Positions 16,724-27,333 are shown, counted from the stretch's first letter. The stretch is 64,000 bases of DNA from Mixta mediterraneensis (GCF_014946725.1 NZ_JACFXY010000004.1:124001-188000), one strand, 5' to 3'. The notes: a model not told the origin generated them from the sequence alone. Program-made: numbers and translations.

Positions 16724-17365
16724 ATGCTGGATCTGTTTAGCGAAGATGAACCATGGCAAGAACCGCTGGCGGAAGGGGCCGTCATTTTACGCCGCCGCGC
16801 ACGCGACAATGCTGATGCGCTTTATCAACACATCTTGTCCATCTCCGCGCAAAATCCGTTTGCCTATCGCATCACGCCAGGCGGTCATCGTATGTCGGTA
16901 GCCATGACCAACTGCGGCGATTTTGGCTGGTCTACTGATTCGCGCGGTTATAAATACAGCGAACAAGACGATCAAAACAACCGCAAATGGCCGCCGATGC
17001 CGCACTTATTTCGCAGCCTGGCGCAGGAGGCCGCCCGCGAAGCAGGTTTCCCTCTGTTCAACCCAGACGCCTGCCTGCTTAACCGCTATGAACCGGGGGC
17101 AAAACTGACGCTGCATCAGGATAAAGATGAGAAGGATTTGCGCCAGCCGATTGTGTCGGTATCACTGGGTTTGCCGGCGGTATTTCAGTTTGGCGGGTTT
17201 GAACGTGGCGACAGCGCTCAGCGTATATTGCTGGAGCACGGCGACGTGGTGGTGTGGGGCGGGTCATCGCGCCTGCGCTATCACGGGATTTTACCGCTGA
17301 AACCGGGCGTGCATCCGCTGATCGGCGCCTTCCGTTATAATCTGACCTTCCGTCGCGTGCATTAA
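16724..17365 (+). CDS. alkB: Alpha-ketoglutarate-dependent DNA/RNA dealkylase AlkB
   Basis: Fe(II)/2-oxoglutarate dioxygenase that reverses 1-methyladenine and 3-methylcytosine damage. The 213-residue product has the complete iron triad His131, Asp133 (HQDKDE) and His187, and the 2-oxoglutarate-binding RYNLTFR near the C-terminus. The start at 16724 (MLDLFSEDEPW) matches E. coli AlkB and follows CAGGAGG; the open frame extends seven codons further upstream. In E. coli ada lies between apbE and alkB; here ada is absent, so alkB follows apbE directly and its adaptive-response control by Ada cannot be local. Confidence 0.96.
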   Translation: MLDLFSEDEPWQEPLAEGAVILRRRARDNADALYQHILSISAQNPFAYRITPGGHRMSVAMTNCGDFGWSTDSRGYKYSEQDDQNNRKWPPMPHLFRSLAQEAAREAGFPLFNPDACLLNRYEPGAKLTLHQDKDEKDLRQPIVSVSLGLPAVFQFGGFERGDSAQRILLEHGDVVVWGGSSRLRYHGILPLKPGVHPLIGAFRYNLTFRRVH

Positions 17366-17456
17366 CAGGGGCGTCAATACGCCCTGCGAATAATTATTGC
17401 TATCATTCCGCATCGCTTTAAACTGCAGGCTGCTTTTTGACTGCTGGATACTTTTT

Positions 17457-19109
17457 ATGACGTTGTTAAACGTTGTTTTTCGCCAGTTCCGCTGGCCATT
17501 TATCGGGGTTATTTTCCTTACCTTGCTGAGCGCGGCGTTAGGTATTGGCATGATCGCCTTTATCAATCGTGAAATGATTGTCGCCATCAATACCTCCTTT
17601 AGCGTACTGCCGCAGTTCCTGTTTCAGCTGTTGCTGTTAATGGCAGTGACGCTGGCTTCACAGCTGGCATTAACGCTGCTTGGGCATCAGTTTGTCTGGC
17701 GCATGCGTGGTCAGTTTATCAAACGTATTCTGGATACACGCGTCGAGCGCATTGAGCAAATTGGCAGCGCGCAGTTACTGGCAGGATTAACCAGCGACGT
17801 ACGTGCGATTACCATCGCCTTTGTCCGCTTGCCGGAGCTGATCCAGGGCATCATCCTTACCCTCGGCTCGGCGATATATCTCGCCTGGCTGTCACCTAAA
17901 ATGCTGATAGTGACCAGTTTATGGCTGACCGTGACACTCTTCGGCGGCTGGTTACTGGTATCGCGTGTTTATCAGCATATGGCGAAGTTGCGTGAAGTTG
18001 AAGATAACCTGTATCGGGATTATCAAACGGTAATTGATGGGCGCAAAGAGCTTCAGCTTAACCGCGAACGCGCCAGACTGGTGTACGACACCGTTTATCT
18101 GGAAGATGCTAACACCTACCGTCATTATATTGTGCGTGCCGATACTTATCATCTCAGTGCAGTGAACTGGTCAAATATTATGACGCTGGGCGCGATTGGC
18201 ATGGTGTTTTTTATGGCTAACAGTCTTGGCTGGGCCAACACGGCAGTTGCGGCGACCTTCTCGCTGACGTTGCTTTTTTTGCGCACGCCGCTACTTTCTG
18301 CTGTTGGCGCGCTACCCACCTTGCTTAGCGCACAGGTGGCATTTCGTAAACTCAACACCTTCGACCTGGCGCCTTATCAACCCGAATTTCCTACGTTGCC
18401 TACGCTAACCCACTGGCAAACGCTGGAACTGCGTGACGTCAGTTTTCATTATGGCGAAAACGGTTTTCAGGTCGGGCCAATTAACCTGACGTTGCGCCGG
18501 GGTGAATTAGTTTTCCTGATTGGTGGCAATGGCAGCGGTAAATCGACGCTGGCTATGCTGCTAACCGGTTTGTACCAGCCCCAGTCCGGCACGTTACTGC
18601 TGGATGGCAATGTGATTGATGCAAGCGACCTTGACATGTGGCGCAGGCATTTCTCGGCGGTATTTACCGATGTGCATGTGTTTGATCGCCTGATTAGCCG
18701 GGAAGGCGAACCCGCTAACCCGGCGCTGGTGCAGCAATGGCTGGAAAAACTGAAAATGCAGGACAAGCTGAAGATTGAAGGTAACCGGGTTCTCAACCTG
18801 CAGTTGTCAAAAGGGCAGAGCAAACGACTGGCATTGTTACTGGCGGCGGCGGAAGAACGCGACGTGCTACTGCTGGATGAATGGGCTGCGGATCAGGACC
18901 CACATTTTCGACGCATTTTCTATCGTGAGCTGCTACCGTGGTTACAGCGTTCCGGTAAAACCGTATTGGCTATCAGCCATGACGATCATTACTTTATCCA
19001 TGCCGATCGGCTACTGGAGATGCGTGACGGGCAGCTTAATGAGCTTACCGGCAAAGAACGAGCGATGGCGACGCTGGACGCAGTAATACGAACGGATACC
19101 GGCCATTAA
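17457..19109 (+). CDS. yojI: ABC exporter YojI (fused membrane and ATPase domains)
   Basis: Homologue of E. coli YojI, an inner-membrane ABC exporter that expels the antibacterial peptide microcin J25 and is linked to cysteine efflux. The 550-residue product has about six N-terminal TM helices, then an NBD with Walker [10 protein letters not shown], the unusual signature LSKGQSKR in place of LSGGQ, Walker [12 protein letters not shown] and H-loop ISHDDHYF. The start [15 protein letters not shown] at 17457 aligns with the family; the 20 extra upstream codons of the frame do not. It probably has its own transcript after alkB. Confidence 0.94.
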   Translation: MTLLNVVFRQFRWPFIGVIFLTLLSAALGIGMIAFINREMIVAINTSFSVLPQFLFQLLLLMAVTLASQLALTLLGHQFVWRMRGQFIKRILDTRVERIEQIGSAQLLAGLTSDVRAITIAFVRLPELIQGIILTLGSAIYLAWLSPKMLIVTSLWLTVTLFGGWLLVSRVYQHMAKLREVEDNLYRDYQTVIDGRKELQLNRERARLVYDTVYLEDANTYRHYIVRADTYHLSAVNWSNIMTLGAIGMVFFMANSLGWANTAVAATFSLTLLFLRTPLLSAVGALPTLLSAQVAFRKLNTFDLAPYQPEFPTLPTLTHWQTLELRDVSFHYGENGFQVGPINLTLRRGELVFLIGGNGSGKSTLAMLLTGLYQPQSGTLLLDGNVIDASDLDMWRRHFSAVFTDVHVFDRLISREGEPANPALVQQWLEKLKMQDKLKIEGNRVLNLQLSKGQSKRLALLLAAAEERDVLLLDEWAADQDPHFRRIFYRELLPWLQRSGKTVLAISHDDHYFIHADRLLEMRDGQLNELTGKERAMATLDAVIRTDTGH

Positions 19110-19128
19110 TACCTGCTGTCGGCTGTAG

Positions 19129-19878
19129 TTATACCGGTTTAGCCTGCCCGCTAAGCCGGTTTTTACCATCATGGGTTACCAGGGTAATGACATATTTATC
19201 CTGTAACAGAAATTCCGCCTGAAGCAAACAGCCTTCCTTAAAGGTTTCACTAAAGCGATGCGTCAACTGCAACGTGGCACACTGTGAGGCTAAATCCATC
19301 TGTATCAACTCGGCCTGATGAAAATCCATTGGCTGATGCAGCTGTGGCCATAACGCTTTGTAAACGCTCTCTTTCAGCGAAAACAGCAAGGTCGCGGCGA
19401 GAGAAAAATCCAGCGGCAGGGTATGTAAATAGGCTTTTTCGGCGGCACACATAAGCATCCCTGCAGTTTCATGTGCGGTTTCCGCTGTCATTTTCTGTTC
19501 AACATCGACCCCTACGCACAGCGACCGGCTGGTTGCCGCTACTACCACAACGCTATCGCTGTGTGACAACGATGCCTGTATGCCAGTTGGCCACAGCGGA
19601 GAGCGATCCGCCGCGTTATGCAGGATGAATCCGCTGTGTCCCAGCCGCGCCATGATTTGCCGGGCTAATACCCGGCTGGCAAGATATTCAGCACGGCGCT
19701 TTTTCACCGCTTTTTGCAGGCGCGGCGGCAACGGTAAACACCATTGTCCGCACAGCTCATCATGATAGCGGCTAGCGTCAAAGCGACCGATCGCCAGCAA
19801 CGGATCGCTGTCATTCAGGTGTTGAGAAAGCACAAAGCCGCTTGCAGGAAGCGGCAGGGGAATGTCGGGATAGCGCAT
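19129..19878 (-). CDS. 4'-phosphopantetheinyl transferase, EntD type
   Basis: Transfers the 4'-phosphopantetheine arm of CoA to carrier domains, as in siderophore or other NRPS/PKS systems. The 249-residue product has the Sfp/EntD motifs VGVDVEQ (Mg-binding Asp and Glu) and FSLKESVYKALWP, with an LSHSD motif before them. It stands alone here, without any NRPS or enterobactin genes in the window, and is convergent with yojI. Its target carrier protein is therefore unknown; naming it entD would go beyond the evidence. Confidence 0.85.
   Translation of the reverse strand: MRYPDIPLPLPASGFVLSQHLNDSDPLLAIGRFDASRYHDELCGQWCLPLPPRLQKAVKKRRAEYLASRVLARQIMARLGHSGFILHNAADRSPLWPTGIQASLSHSDSVVVVAATSRSLCVGVDVEQKMTAETAHETAGMLMCAAEKAYLHTLPLDFSLAATLLFSLKESVYKALWPQLHQPMDFHQAELIQMDLASQCATLQLTHRFSETFKEGCLLQAEFLLQDKYVITLVTHDGKNRLSGQAKPV
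19133..19164 (+). terminator. Terminator of yojI, inside the 3' end of the PPTase gene
   Basis: An 11-bp stem with one wobble pair (ACCGGTTTAGC/GCTAAGCCGGT) and a 6-nt loop is followed by TTTT. It lies 24 bp past the yojI stop and overlaps the last codons of the convergent PPTase gene. Confidence 0.7.
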
Positions 19879-19949
19879 GCGGCATCACAATTAAGGTGAA
19901 AAAGGCATTTAATCAGCCCGCCGCAATAAGGGCAAGTGGCCCTGAATAG

Positions 19950-20153
19950 TCAGTCGTTAGGCGGGATGGCAAAACTTTTTAGTGAAACGACAAAGTGGTC
20001 ATGCCCTTTGCTGATACGCGCACCGCGATCGCACCAATGAGACGCCAGACGAAAGAAATCGTCGCTGCCAATGTCGTATGCCAACTCAATTTTGCTAATG
20101 CTCGAATGCAACATATCTTCTGCATCTTTAAGGCTTTTCGCTTTGATGACCAT
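19950..20153 (-). CDS. Hypothetical protein, 67 residues
   Basis: An open frame beginning MVIKAKSLKDAEDMLHSS. The residue composition (mixed charged/hydrophobic helix, then HWCDRG and HDHFVVSLKSF) looks like a real small cytosolic protein. No TM segment or signal peptide. A TTG seven codons upstream (20174) is an alternative start. I do not recognise the family. It lies alone between the PPTase gene and a tiny ORF, on the same strand as both. Confidence 0.6.
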   Translation of the reverse strand: MVIKAKSLKDAEDMLHSSISKIELAYDIGSDDFFRLASHWCDRGARISKGHDHFVVSLKSFAIPPND

Positions 20154-20392
20154 AAAATATACCGTCAAAATCAAGGGCCTTTAGCATAAGGCAGAGAAGT
20201 GACTTTTTTGTTTCAATTTAATGAAGAGTTAGTAGATTTGAGATTTTTGTGACGGATAACATAAAAGGCCGTGCTGTGTAACCGACTGAATATCCAATTA
20301 AAATAACAGCGTGTATGGCATTTTTCTGAGAATGCGACCAGCGCGAGAGAGCAGGGACATTCCGCAGTGGGCAGCACGATTCACGCAGTGAA

Positions 20393-20416
20393 AGGCCGCG
20401 CAATAAATGGCGGCCT
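20393..20416 (-). terminator. Hairpin after the 25-residue ORF
   Basis: AGGCCGC/GCGGCCT arms around a 10-nt loop are followed by TTTC on the minus strand, 7 bp past the stop of the small ORF. Confidence 0.55.
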
Positions 20417-20422
20417 AGTGGG

Positions 20423-20500
20423 TTACTTCTTGTCCGGCTGGGATGTCTTATCGCCGGACTCTGGTGCTTCAGATGGATCGTCTTTTTCGACTCGATGCAT
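20423..20500 (-). CDS. Small acidic/hydrophilic ORF, 25 residues, with complete expression signals
   Basis: The frame encodes MHRVEKDDPSEAPESGDKTS followed by QPDKK, a short, polar, probably unstructured peptide. Its gene parts are unusually complete: a perfect TATAAT about 32 bp upstream, AGGAG 6 bp before the ATG, and a GC hairpin directly after the stop. I do not recognise the peptide. It is too short to be sure of; the combined signals are what support it. Alternatively the transcript could be a small RNA that happens to contain this frame. Confidence 0.5.
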   Translation of the reverse strand: MHRVEKDDPSEAPESGDKTSQPDKK

Positions 20501-20531
20501 AAACTCTCCTCTTGTTACCCACACAAATCTG

Positions 20532-20537
20532 ATTATA
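20532..20537 (-). promoter_or_regulatory. -10 element (TATAAT) for the 25-residue ORF
   Basis: A perfect consensus -10 hexamer preceded by C (CTATAAT) on the minus strand. No good -35 is seen at 16-18 bp, so the promoter may be activator- or RpoS-dependent. Confidence 0.45.
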
Positions 20538-20812
20538 GTCGCGATTGCCGGTATAGAAGAGTTTCAGGCGATAAATGTTACAAGCCGATGAAAGTGCGGG
20601 TGAAATAAACCACTTTTACGTGTGCTTCCTGTCATGCGGGAAGTGGTGGTTTGCCGGGCTGGGGAAGCAAAAGGCATGGGCTATGAAGCGCGAAATGCTT
20701 GCATCTGCTTACACGACCCGGTTGTCTGATCTGCCAGTAGCAAAATGAGCCAGAACCGTGTGGCAAGGTGCGGTAGTTTTTACCATCATTTTGCCATCGC
20801 GAACTTAAGCCA

Positions 20813-20842
20813 ATAAAAAAGCAGCCATAACAGGCTGCTTTA
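20813..20842 (-). terminator. Terminator of tRNA-Pro
   Basis: AGCAGCC/GGCTGCT stem with a 6-nt loop and TTTTTTATT on the minus strand, shortly after the tRNA 3' end. Confidence 0.85.
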
Positions 20843-20853
20843 GTTGGGAATTT

Positions 20854-20930
20854 TGGTCGGCACGAGAGGATTTGAACCTCCGACCCCTGACACCCCATGA
20901 CAGTGCGCTACCAGGCTGCGCTACGTGCCG
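20854..20930 (-). tRNA. proL: tRNA-Pro (anticodon GGG)
   Basis: A 77-nt cloverleaf on the minus strand: acceptor CGGCACG/CGTGCCG, D-arm GCGCAGCCTGGTAGCGC, anticodon loop with GGG in CATGGGGTG, T-loop GGTTCGAATCC-type, and genomically encoded CCA at 20854-20856. It matches E. coli proL and occupies the same position next to yejM. No integrated element is seen at its 3' end. Confidence 0.96.
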
Positions 20931-21003
20931 AACTGTGGAGAATGAGTCTACTGATAATTGCACTGATTGCAAGCTATCAGCAAACTAACTGCCTCATAAT
21001 TAA

Positions 21004-22755
21004 TCAGTTTGCGATAAAACGCTTCTCTTCCGTTAGCACTTGTAACAACAGCGCCAGCTGCAGCTTATGATCCTTTAGCGTATTTCCTCTGGCATCATAG
21101 GCGTGATAGCTACCATTGTTATCCAGCACCAGCGTGATTTGCGGCGTGGTAATCACTAATTTATTATCTTCACTACTGGCGACCCAATCGTGGTGGCGCT
21201 GAGCGGCAAACAGATCTTCACCCTGAGAATAATTTACTGGATTGGTACGCACGTGCAGCAAGCGCTGCATCAGAGTGGTCATCACGTCTTGATGATCGGT
21301 TAAGCGATTTACCGTTTGCGCTGGCGTATCCGGCCAGTGAATCACTAACGGCACCTGCAACGCCGCGCGATTGCTGGCAATTTCGCCATCGCCATCCAGC
21401 GCCAGTCCCCGCTGTGCGGTAATGACTACCACGGTATTTTTCAATAAGTCTTGCTGCTCTAACGTATTCAGCACGTTATGAATTTGCGCATCTATCGCCG
21501 AAGTCTGATGTAAATAGCTACGTTGACGCGCTTTAGCCGTGTCGCCACTTAAATCTACACCGTTTAATGACACCCAGGAGAACCACGGATTGCCGTCATC
21601 TTTCTGCTTCAGCCAGTTCTGCCATTGCGTCACCGTTGCGCTATTTGGTTGGCTATTGCCGGCAGGTAAGGAGTAATCCGCCAGCAAGGCCTGGCGATAG
21701 AGCGGCGGATTAAAACCTTCCGACGAGAACAAGCCAAACTGATACCCCTGGCTGCTCAGTGCGCCGAGCAATGCCGATGGAGTCCGTGAGGCCAAAACGC
21801 CATTCATATAGCTGGCTGAAATGCCATAGAACAGACCAAACAGGCCTTTCTCAGGGGTATCCCCCGCGCTGAAGTGCTGGGTAAAACGTATATTATCGTT
21901 AGCAAACTGGTTCAATTGCGGCAGCGCTTTCTGCAGAGTGGCCCCGTTCAGACCGTCAACGGTAATCACCAGCAAATTGTTACGTGTACCGCCGTCGCGA
22001 AAGGTAATATCACTAAGCGGATATTGCACCGACAAGGCTTCTGGATCGCCTTGCTGCACCAAACGGCGTTGATATTCCTGGGCATCTAATAAACCATGAC
22101 GCTCAAGAAAGCGGCGGGCCGTCATCGGATAAGAAAGCGGCAGGTTCGCGCGCTGCATGGTAATTGGACGATAGAAGTTGGCATCTGCCCAGATATACAT
22201 CAGGTGACTGGCAAAGAAGGCACAGATAAACAGCGCTGCCAGCGGTTTACCAAACGAACGGCGATTAAGGCTGCGTAACTTCTGCCAGCTCCAGGTGGCA
22301 AACAGCAACTGCACGAGGAATATCAGCGGTACGCAGATAAACATGAGTTGCCAGTCACGCGCCATCTCGCTTTGGTCGGGATTGATAACCAGCTCCCACA
22401 CCACCGGGTTCAGGTGCAGGTGAAAGCGGCTAAATACCGCGCTGTCTACCATCACCAATGTCAACCCGACGGTGGCAATCACCGCCGATAACACCCTTAA
22501 CAGCCGTTGCGACATCACCACAAAGGTGAGGGGGAAAATAAGCAGCAGATAAACGGCAAATACGATAAAGCTAAAGTGGCCAATCCAGCTGCTGTAAGCG
22601 TAAATACGTCCGGCCAACGAAGAGGGCCAGTCGGCGACCAACAGATAGCGACTGCCTAAAATCAGCACGAATAAGATATTAAACAGCGCAAACCAGTGTC
22701 CCCAACTGATCATCTGGGAGATTTTTTCGCGGTAGCGCTGCCGGTTGGTTACCAT
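21004..22755 (-). CDS. yejM: Inner-membrane LPS regulator YejM (PbgA/LapC)
   Basis: Essential in E. coli, where it senses periplasmic LPS and restrains LapB/FtsH-driven degradation of LpxC, so balancing LPS synthesis. The 583-residue product has five N-terminal TM helices (to about residue 190), then a large periplasmic domain with the sulfatase/alkaline-phosphatase fold (VITVDGLNGATL, SVDGLSG-type site), consistent with YejM throughout. It is encoded 21 bp after yejL on the same strand, the usual yejLM pair. Confidence 0.96.
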   Translation of the reverse strand: MVTNRQRYREKISQMISWGHWFALFNILFVLILGSRYLLVADWPSSLAGRIYAYSSWIGHFSFIVFAVYLLLIFPLTFVVMSQRLLRVLSAVIATVGLTLVMVDSAVFSRFHLHLNPVVWELVINPDQSEMARDWQLMFICVPLIFLVQLLFATWSWQKLRSLNRRSFGKPLAALFICAFFASHLMYIWADANFYRPITMQRANLPLSYPMTARRFLERHGLLDAQEYQRRLVQQGDPEALSVQYPLSDITFRDGGTRNNLLVITVDGLNGATLQKALPQLNQFANDNIRFTQHFSAGDTPEKGLFGLFYGISASYMNGVLASRTPSALLGALSSQGYQFGLFSSEGFNPPLYRQALLADYSLPAGNSQPNSATVTQWQNWLKQKDDGNPWFSWVSLNGVDLSGDTAKARQRSYLHQTSAIDAQIHNVLNTLEQQDLLKNTVVVITAQRGLALDGDGEIASNRAALQVPLVIHWPDTPAQTVNRLTDHQDVMTTLMQRLLHVRTNPVNYSQGEDLFAAQRHHDWVASSEDNKLVITTPQITLVLDNNGSYHAYDARGNTLKDHKLQLALLLQVLTEEKRFIAN

Positions 22756-22776
22756 ATTATAGGGTCAAATCAACTG

Positions 22777-23004
22777 TTAATGAGCGTTGTCGTCACGAAC
22801 TGAAGACTGCAAAGCTTCAGCGAAAGATCGGGCCAGCGAACGGCGTTGAGCCGGGGCCACATCGTTATTAATCAGGTTGGTGACCATGTTTCCCAACACC
22901 ATCAGGGAAAGGTCCGTCGGTGCCTGATCTTTTTCCAGGATTTGCACCATTTTCGCGAGGAGCTGCTCCACGCGTTCGTCACTGTAACGGGATGATTGTG
23001 GCAT
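22777..23004 (-). CDS. yejL: UPF0352 family protein YejL
   Basis: Small conserved cytosolic protein of unknown function. The 75-residue form starting [19 protein letters not shown] has exactly the E. coli length and matches it along its whole length, including [19 protein letters not shown]. The frame is open for 32 more codons upstream, reaching into the region divergent from yejK, but those residues are not in the family. It is followed by yejM. Confidence 0.93.
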   Translation of the reverse strand: MPQSSRYSDERVEQLLAKMVQILEKDQAPTDLSLMVLGNMVTNLINNDVAPAQRRSLARSFAEALQSSVRDDNAH

Positions 23005-23162
23005 ATCGTCGTCTAGGCTCATTTCAAAAGGCGATATATTACCGTAACAACGCGGTTTTTTCTGCAATTTTATCGAAAGTGCACCGTTGGTTTTACGCAT
23101 GGAGTTGAAAGCCGTTGCAGGCGGTGTTTGAATACGCGCCTGAGCTTAAAGGAGAGTCTACC

Positions 23163-24167
23163 ATGAGTCTGGATATCGACCAGATCGCCCTGCATCAGTT
23201 AATTAAACGCGACGAGAACCAGTTAGAGCTGGTGCTGCGCGATTCCTTGCTGCCTGCTACCCACACCGCTGAAGCGATGGTGGAAGAGTTGCACCGTGTT
23301 TACAGCGCCAAAAGCAAAGCTTACGGTTTGTTTAATGCCGACAGTGAACTGGCACAAGCGCTGCGCAACTGTCGCAAAGGAAACGATGATTTTCTCGCCT
23401 TCAGCCGCGCGGCAACCGGCCGTTTGCGTGATGAGCTGGCAAAATATCCGTTTGCTGAACGCGGCGTGGTGCTGTTTGTTCATTATCGCTACCTGGCGGT
23501 GGAATACCTGCTGATCGCCGTGTTAAACAGCCAATCCAGCATGCGCGTCAATGAACAGATGGACATCAGCAGCACCCATTATCTGGATATTAATCATGCC
23601 GATATTGTGGCGCGTATTGATTTAACCGAATGGGAAACCAATCCAGCATCCACCCGCTATCTGACTTTTCTGCGTGGTCGCGTAGGCCGCAAGATCGCTG
23701 ATTTCTTTATGGATTTCTTAGGTGCGGAAGTGGGGCTTGACACTAAAGCGCAAAACCGCGGCCTGTTGCAGGCAGTGGATGACTATTGCGATGAATCGAA
23801 TCTTGATAAAAACGAGCGGCAGAACTATCGCCAGCAAGTGTACAGTTACTGCAACGATCAGCTGCAGGCGGGCGAAGAAATTGCGCTGGAAGATCTGTCG
23901 AGCGAGCTACCCCCGCTGGGCGAAAAAACGTTCCAGGCTTTTACTCAGGAACAGGGCTATGAGCTGGAAGAACACTTCCCGGCGGATCGCAGCACGCTGC
24001 GTCAGCTGACAAAATTTGCCGGTAGCGGCGGGGGGCTCACCCTGAACTTTGATGCCATGCTGCTTGGCGAACGTATCTTTTGGGATCCTGTCACGGACAC
24101 GCTGACCATTAAAGGTACGCCACCGAATCTACGCGATCAGCTACAGCGTCGGACCAGCACTAAATAA
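23163..24167 (+). CDS. yejK: Nucleoid-associated protein YejK (NdpA)
   Basis: Nucleoid-associated protein reported to interact with topoisomerases in E. coli. The 334-residue product aligns with YejK from [18 protein letters not shown]. This start follows AAGGAGAG at 8 bp; the 16 upstream codons of the frame are not part of the family. Divergent from yejLM and convergent with rplY, as in E. coli. Confidence 0.95.
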   Translation: MSLDIDQIALHQLIKRDENQLELVLRDSLLPATHTAEAMVEELHRVYSAKSKAYGLFNADSELAQALRNCRKGNDDFLAFSRAATGRLRDELAKYPFAERGVVLFVHYRYLAVEYLLIAVLNSQSSMRVNEQMDISSTHYLDINHADIVARIDLTEWETNPASTRYLTFLRGRVGRKIADFFMDFLGAEVGLDTKAQNRGLLQAVDDYCDESNLDKNERQNYRQQVYSYCNDQLQAGEEIALEDLSSELPPLGEKTFQAFTQEQGYELEEHFPADRSTLRQLTKFAGSGGGLTLNFDAMLLGERIFWDPVTDTLTIKGTPPNLRDQLQRRTSTK

Positions 24168-24247
24168 GTGAATATCCGGGTAGGGCAGGTTCCCGGATTT
24201 TATCGCTAACTGAAAAAAGCTCCCAGAGCAGGTTTTCAGCTGGCAAT

Positions 24248-24277
24248 AAAAAAGCCGGTTTCGCAACCGGCTTTTTT
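24248..24277. terminator. Bidirectional terminator between yejK and rplY
   Basis: AAAAAAGCCGGTT-TCGC-AACCGGCTTTTTT: a perfect stem with a stable tetraloop and T tracts in both directions. Confidence 0.92.
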
Positions 24278-24296
24278 ACTTCAATCCACTCGGCGA

Positions 24297-24581
24297 TTAA
24301 GCACGAATGAAATCGATGTGGAACAGTTTTGGCTTGAACGGGTGACGCTGAACAGCCTGAACTTTTACTTTAGTTTCTTTACCGTCGACAACCAGAGTCA
24401 GAACGTCAGTATAGAAACCAGGTTTATCCTGGATATTCATCACGCTATCGTGATCCAGATCGATAGAAACAGCGGCTTCATTACCACCATAAACGATGGC
24501 CGGGAAGCGGTTCGCTGTACGCAGGCGGCGGCTCGCACCCTTACCCTGCTCTTTACGTTCTACTGCATTGATAGTGAACAT
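24297..24581 (-). CDS. rplY: 50S ribosomal protein L25
   Basis: Ribosomal protein that binds 5S rRNA. The 94-residue product is the short, single-domain enterobacterial form, starting [20 protein letters not shown], and matches E. coli L25 end to end. It is followed by a bidirectional terminator. radD lies upstream on the same strand, 122 bp away. Confidence 0.98.
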   Translation of the reverse strand: MFTINAVERKEQGKGASRRLRTANRFPAIVYGGNEAAVSIDLDHDSVMNIQDKPGFYTDVLTLVVDGKETKVKVQAVQRHPFKPKLFHIDFIRA

Positions 24582-24703
24582 TGCTATATCTCTTTATGAT
24601 CCCTGCTACAGGCGACCCAGCAGCAGGAGGGTTATTCAAAATCGCTTTTACCCATGCAAAAGCGGGCGGCATTATAGCCGTTATAGGGTGGACGGGCAAA
24701 TGA

Positions 24704-26458
24704 TTATCCCAGCTCATTTGCCCGGCGAAAGCGGCCCTGATAATCAAATACTTTTTCACGGATCTGCCAGAAACGGCCTTTAGCCCGTGCCACGACGAAA
24801 TCGGGATAACGCAGCAAGGGTTGCAAAGCCAGTACATCGGCGGCCGTTTGCCAGCCAAGCGGCACCCCTGGCGCACGCTGATGCGGACGCATAAACAGTT
24901 GTTCGAACGCTTTGCGCTGTCCGGCAGTTTGCAGGCGAAAGCGCTCGCTGACGTGGGTACCGTCCTCATCAAAATAGGTGGCTTTAAGCCATTCACCCTG
25001 GTTATCGCGCCCTTGCTCCAGCGTCATGCCGCCGCAGCGCAGCACTAAGGCATCTTTCAGTTTTAGCGCGGCTTTTAGCATGTCATCGGGATCGACAAGA
25101 ATTTTGTCGCACTGATGGCAACGCCGCGCGGCGATGTCGCTTTCTGCCCCGCAATCCGGGCAACTTTTAAAACGAAAACGGTAATCACACTGCTCTCTTT
25201 CGCCATCGTCATCTTCCAGCACGCCCTGACAGCGACGACCAAAATGTTCGATAATCATGCCGTCGGCGGTCGTCTTGCCCCAAAAAGTATTGGCAAAACC
25301 GCAGGCCGGGCAAAACACCTGGACGGGCTGATTATCACTGGCGCCTTTGGGCATGCCGACTTCCGGTGTGAAGAGATCGTGCGGATTTCCCGCATAATCC
25401 AGAATAAGGCAATCAGTTTTACCGGGTGACAGGCGCAAACCACGTCCGACAATTTGCTGGTATAAGCTCACCGACTCGGTGGGGCGCAGAATAGCAATCA
25501 AATCAACATGGGGTGCATCAAAACCCGTGGTCAGCACCGCGACATTCACCAGAAATTTTAGCTGCTGTGCTTTAAACGCCACAATCAGCGCATCACGCGC
25601 TTTGGCGGGGGTTTCTGCTGATACCAGCGCGCTGTTGTCCGGCAGTAAGCGCAAAATTTCTCGGGCATGCTCTACCGTAGCCGCGAAGATCATTACGCCC
25701 AGGCGATCCGCCGCAAATTCGACGATCTGACGAATAATATGCGGCGTGACGCGCTGCTGCTGCTTCAGTTCGCGGTTGAGATCGGCGTCGCTGAACAAGC
25801 CGTTAGTCTGCACGCTGAGGCGACTAAAATCGTATTGTACTACCGGCATATCCAGCCGCTCTGGCGGCACCAGAAACTGATGCTTGATCATGTAACGCAG
25901 CGGTAATTCATAAATGCAGTCGCGAAACAGCGCTTTTTCATCGCCGCGTACCATGCCGTGATAATGGAAATGGTAAATCCAGCCTTTGCCGAGGCGAAAA
26001 GGCGTCGCGGTGAGACCGAGCAGTCGCAGTTGCGGATTGTGCTGTCGCAGGTGAGTAAAAATTAGCTGATACTGGCTGCTGCTGTCATCCCCGATGCGGT
26101 GACATTCATCAACGATCACCAGTGAGAAGGCGCTGTCGAATTGCTCAAGGTTACGCGCTACCGACTGCACGCTGCCAAACACAACTTTACGCTGGCTTTC
26201 TTTACGTTGCAGACCTGCGGCAAAAATATCCGCTTCCAGGCCGTACGCCTGATATTTGGCGTGGTTTTGTGCCACTAACTCTTTGACGTGAGCCAGTACC
26301 AGCACCCGGCCACGCGCCAGCCGCGCCAGTTCAGCAATCACTAAACTTTTCCCCGCCCCGGTTGGTAAAACAATAACGGCGGGTTCATGATGACGCCGGA
26401 AATATGCCACGGTGGCATTAACCGCGTCCTGCTGATAAGGACGTAAGGTAAAAGACAT
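24704..26458 (-). CDS. radD: DEAD/H-box ATPase RadD
   Basis: Superfamily 2 helicase-like ATPase that assists recombination and repair of double-strand breaks in E. coli. The 584-residue product has Walker A LPTGAGKS (about residues 31-38), DECH in [12 protein letters not shown], motif III LTATPFR, motif [10 protein letters not shown] and two C-terminal zinc-finger clusters (CPACGF..., CPDCGAE...CHQCD). The start [13 protein letters not shown] is set by alignment; 34 further codons upstream are open but foreign to the family. It is divergent from rsuA. Confidence 0.96.
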   Translation of the reverse strand: MSFTLRPYQQDAVNATVAYFRRHHEPAVIVLPTGAGKSLVIAELARLARGRVLVLAHVKELVAQNHAKYQAYGLEADIFAAGLQRKESQRKVVFGSVQSVARNLEQFDSAFSLVIVDECHRIGDDSSSQYQLIFTHLRQHNPQLRLLGLTATPFRLGKGWIYHFHYHGMVRGDEKALFRDCIYELPLRYMIKHQFLVPPERLDMPVVQYDFSRLSVQTNGLFSDADLNRELKQQQRVTPHIIRQIVEFAADRLGVMIFAATVEHAREILRLLPDNSALVSAETPAKARDALIVAFKAQQLKFLVNVAVLTTGFDAPHVDLIAILRPTESVSLYQQIVGRGLRLSPGKTDCLILDYAGNPHDLFTPEVGMPKGASDNQPVQVFCPACGFANTFWGKTTADGMIIEHFGRRCQGVLEDDDGEREQCDYRFRFKSCPDCGAESDIAARRCHQCDKILVDPDDMLKAALKLKDALVLRCGGMTLEQGRDNQGEWLKATYFDEDGTHVSERFRLQTAGQRKAFEQLFMRPHQRAPGVPLGWQTAADVLALQPLLRYPDFVVARAKGRFWQIREKVFDYQGRFRRANELG

Positions 26459-26613
26459 ACCGATCACTTTTCTAAAACCGGTGGCAATTATGCCATGAAA
26501 GTGCAGCAAACGCTCTGTCAGGCGACGCCGGTTCAGGCTATACTTCCCGCTCAATTTCAACGGTTAAAAACACCGTTTCAGTTTCCCTCCGCAGTAACAG
26601 GCAAAACGAATTC

Positions 26614-27333
26614 ATGCGACTTGATAAATTCATTTCTCAGCAGCTGGAAGTCAGCCGTGCCATCGCCGGACGCGAAATCCGTGCTCAAAAAGTTACCATC
26701 AACGGTGAAGTGGTACGCGATGCTGCCTTTAAGCTGCTGCCCGAACACGAGATAGAGTACGACGGCAATATATTGCAGATGCAAACAGGGCCGCGCTATT
26801 TTATGTTCAACAAACCGCAAGGTTATGTTTGCGCGAATGAAGATCCCGATCATCCCACTTTACTTTATTTCATCGAAGAACCGATGGCGTTCAAACTGCA
26901 CGCCGCCGGCCGGCTGGACATTGATACCACCGGGTTAGTGTTATTAACCGATGATGGCCAATGGTCGCACCGCGTCACTTCCCCGCGTCATCACTGCGAT
27001 AAGACTTATCGTGTGATGCTGGAATCGCCAGTCAGTGACGACACGGAAGCGCAGTTTGCCGCTGGCGTGCAGCTGCATGGCGAAAAGAATTTGACTCAGC
27101 CCGCGCAGTTGCAGGTGATTACCCCAACAGAAGTGCTGCTGACGATCTGCGAAGGGCGTTATCATCAGGTTAAACGCATGTTTGCCGCTGTCGGTAACCG
27201 TGTGGTGGAATTACATCGTGAACGGATTGGCGGGATTGTGCTGGACGATGATTTAGCGCCAGGCGAATACCGTCCGCTAACCGAAGAAGAGATTGCCAGC
27301 GTCGGCCTGCCCGACGAGTTAAAACAAAAATAA
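26614..27333 (+). CDS. rsuA: 16S rRNA pseudouridine(516) synthase
   Basis: Makes pseudouridine 516 in 16S rRNA. The 239-residue product has an N-terminal S4-like RNA-binding domain ([16 protein letters not shown]) and the RsuA catalytic domain with the Asp-bearing motif [12 protein letters not shown] and the KRMF segment typical of the RsuA/RluB family. It is divergent from radD and 11 bp upstream of bcr, as in E. coli, so the two may be co-transcribed. Confidence 0.96.
   Translation: MRLDKFISQQLEVSRAIAGREIRAQKVTINGEVVRDAAFKLLPEHEIEYDGNILQMQTGPRYFMFNKPQGYVCANEDPDHPTLLYFIEEPMAFKLHAAGRLDIDTTGLVLLTDDGQWSHRVTSPRHHCDKTYRVMLESPVSDDTEAQFAAGVQLHGEKNLTQPAQLQVITPTEVLLTICEGRYHQVKRMFAAVGNRVVELHRERIGGIVLDDDLAPGEYRPLTEEEIASVGLPDELKQK

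Noticed and set aside
20632..20930. Integrated element at tRNA-Pro
   Set aside because: No integrase gene, no repeat of the tRNA 3' end and no phage-like genes on either side.
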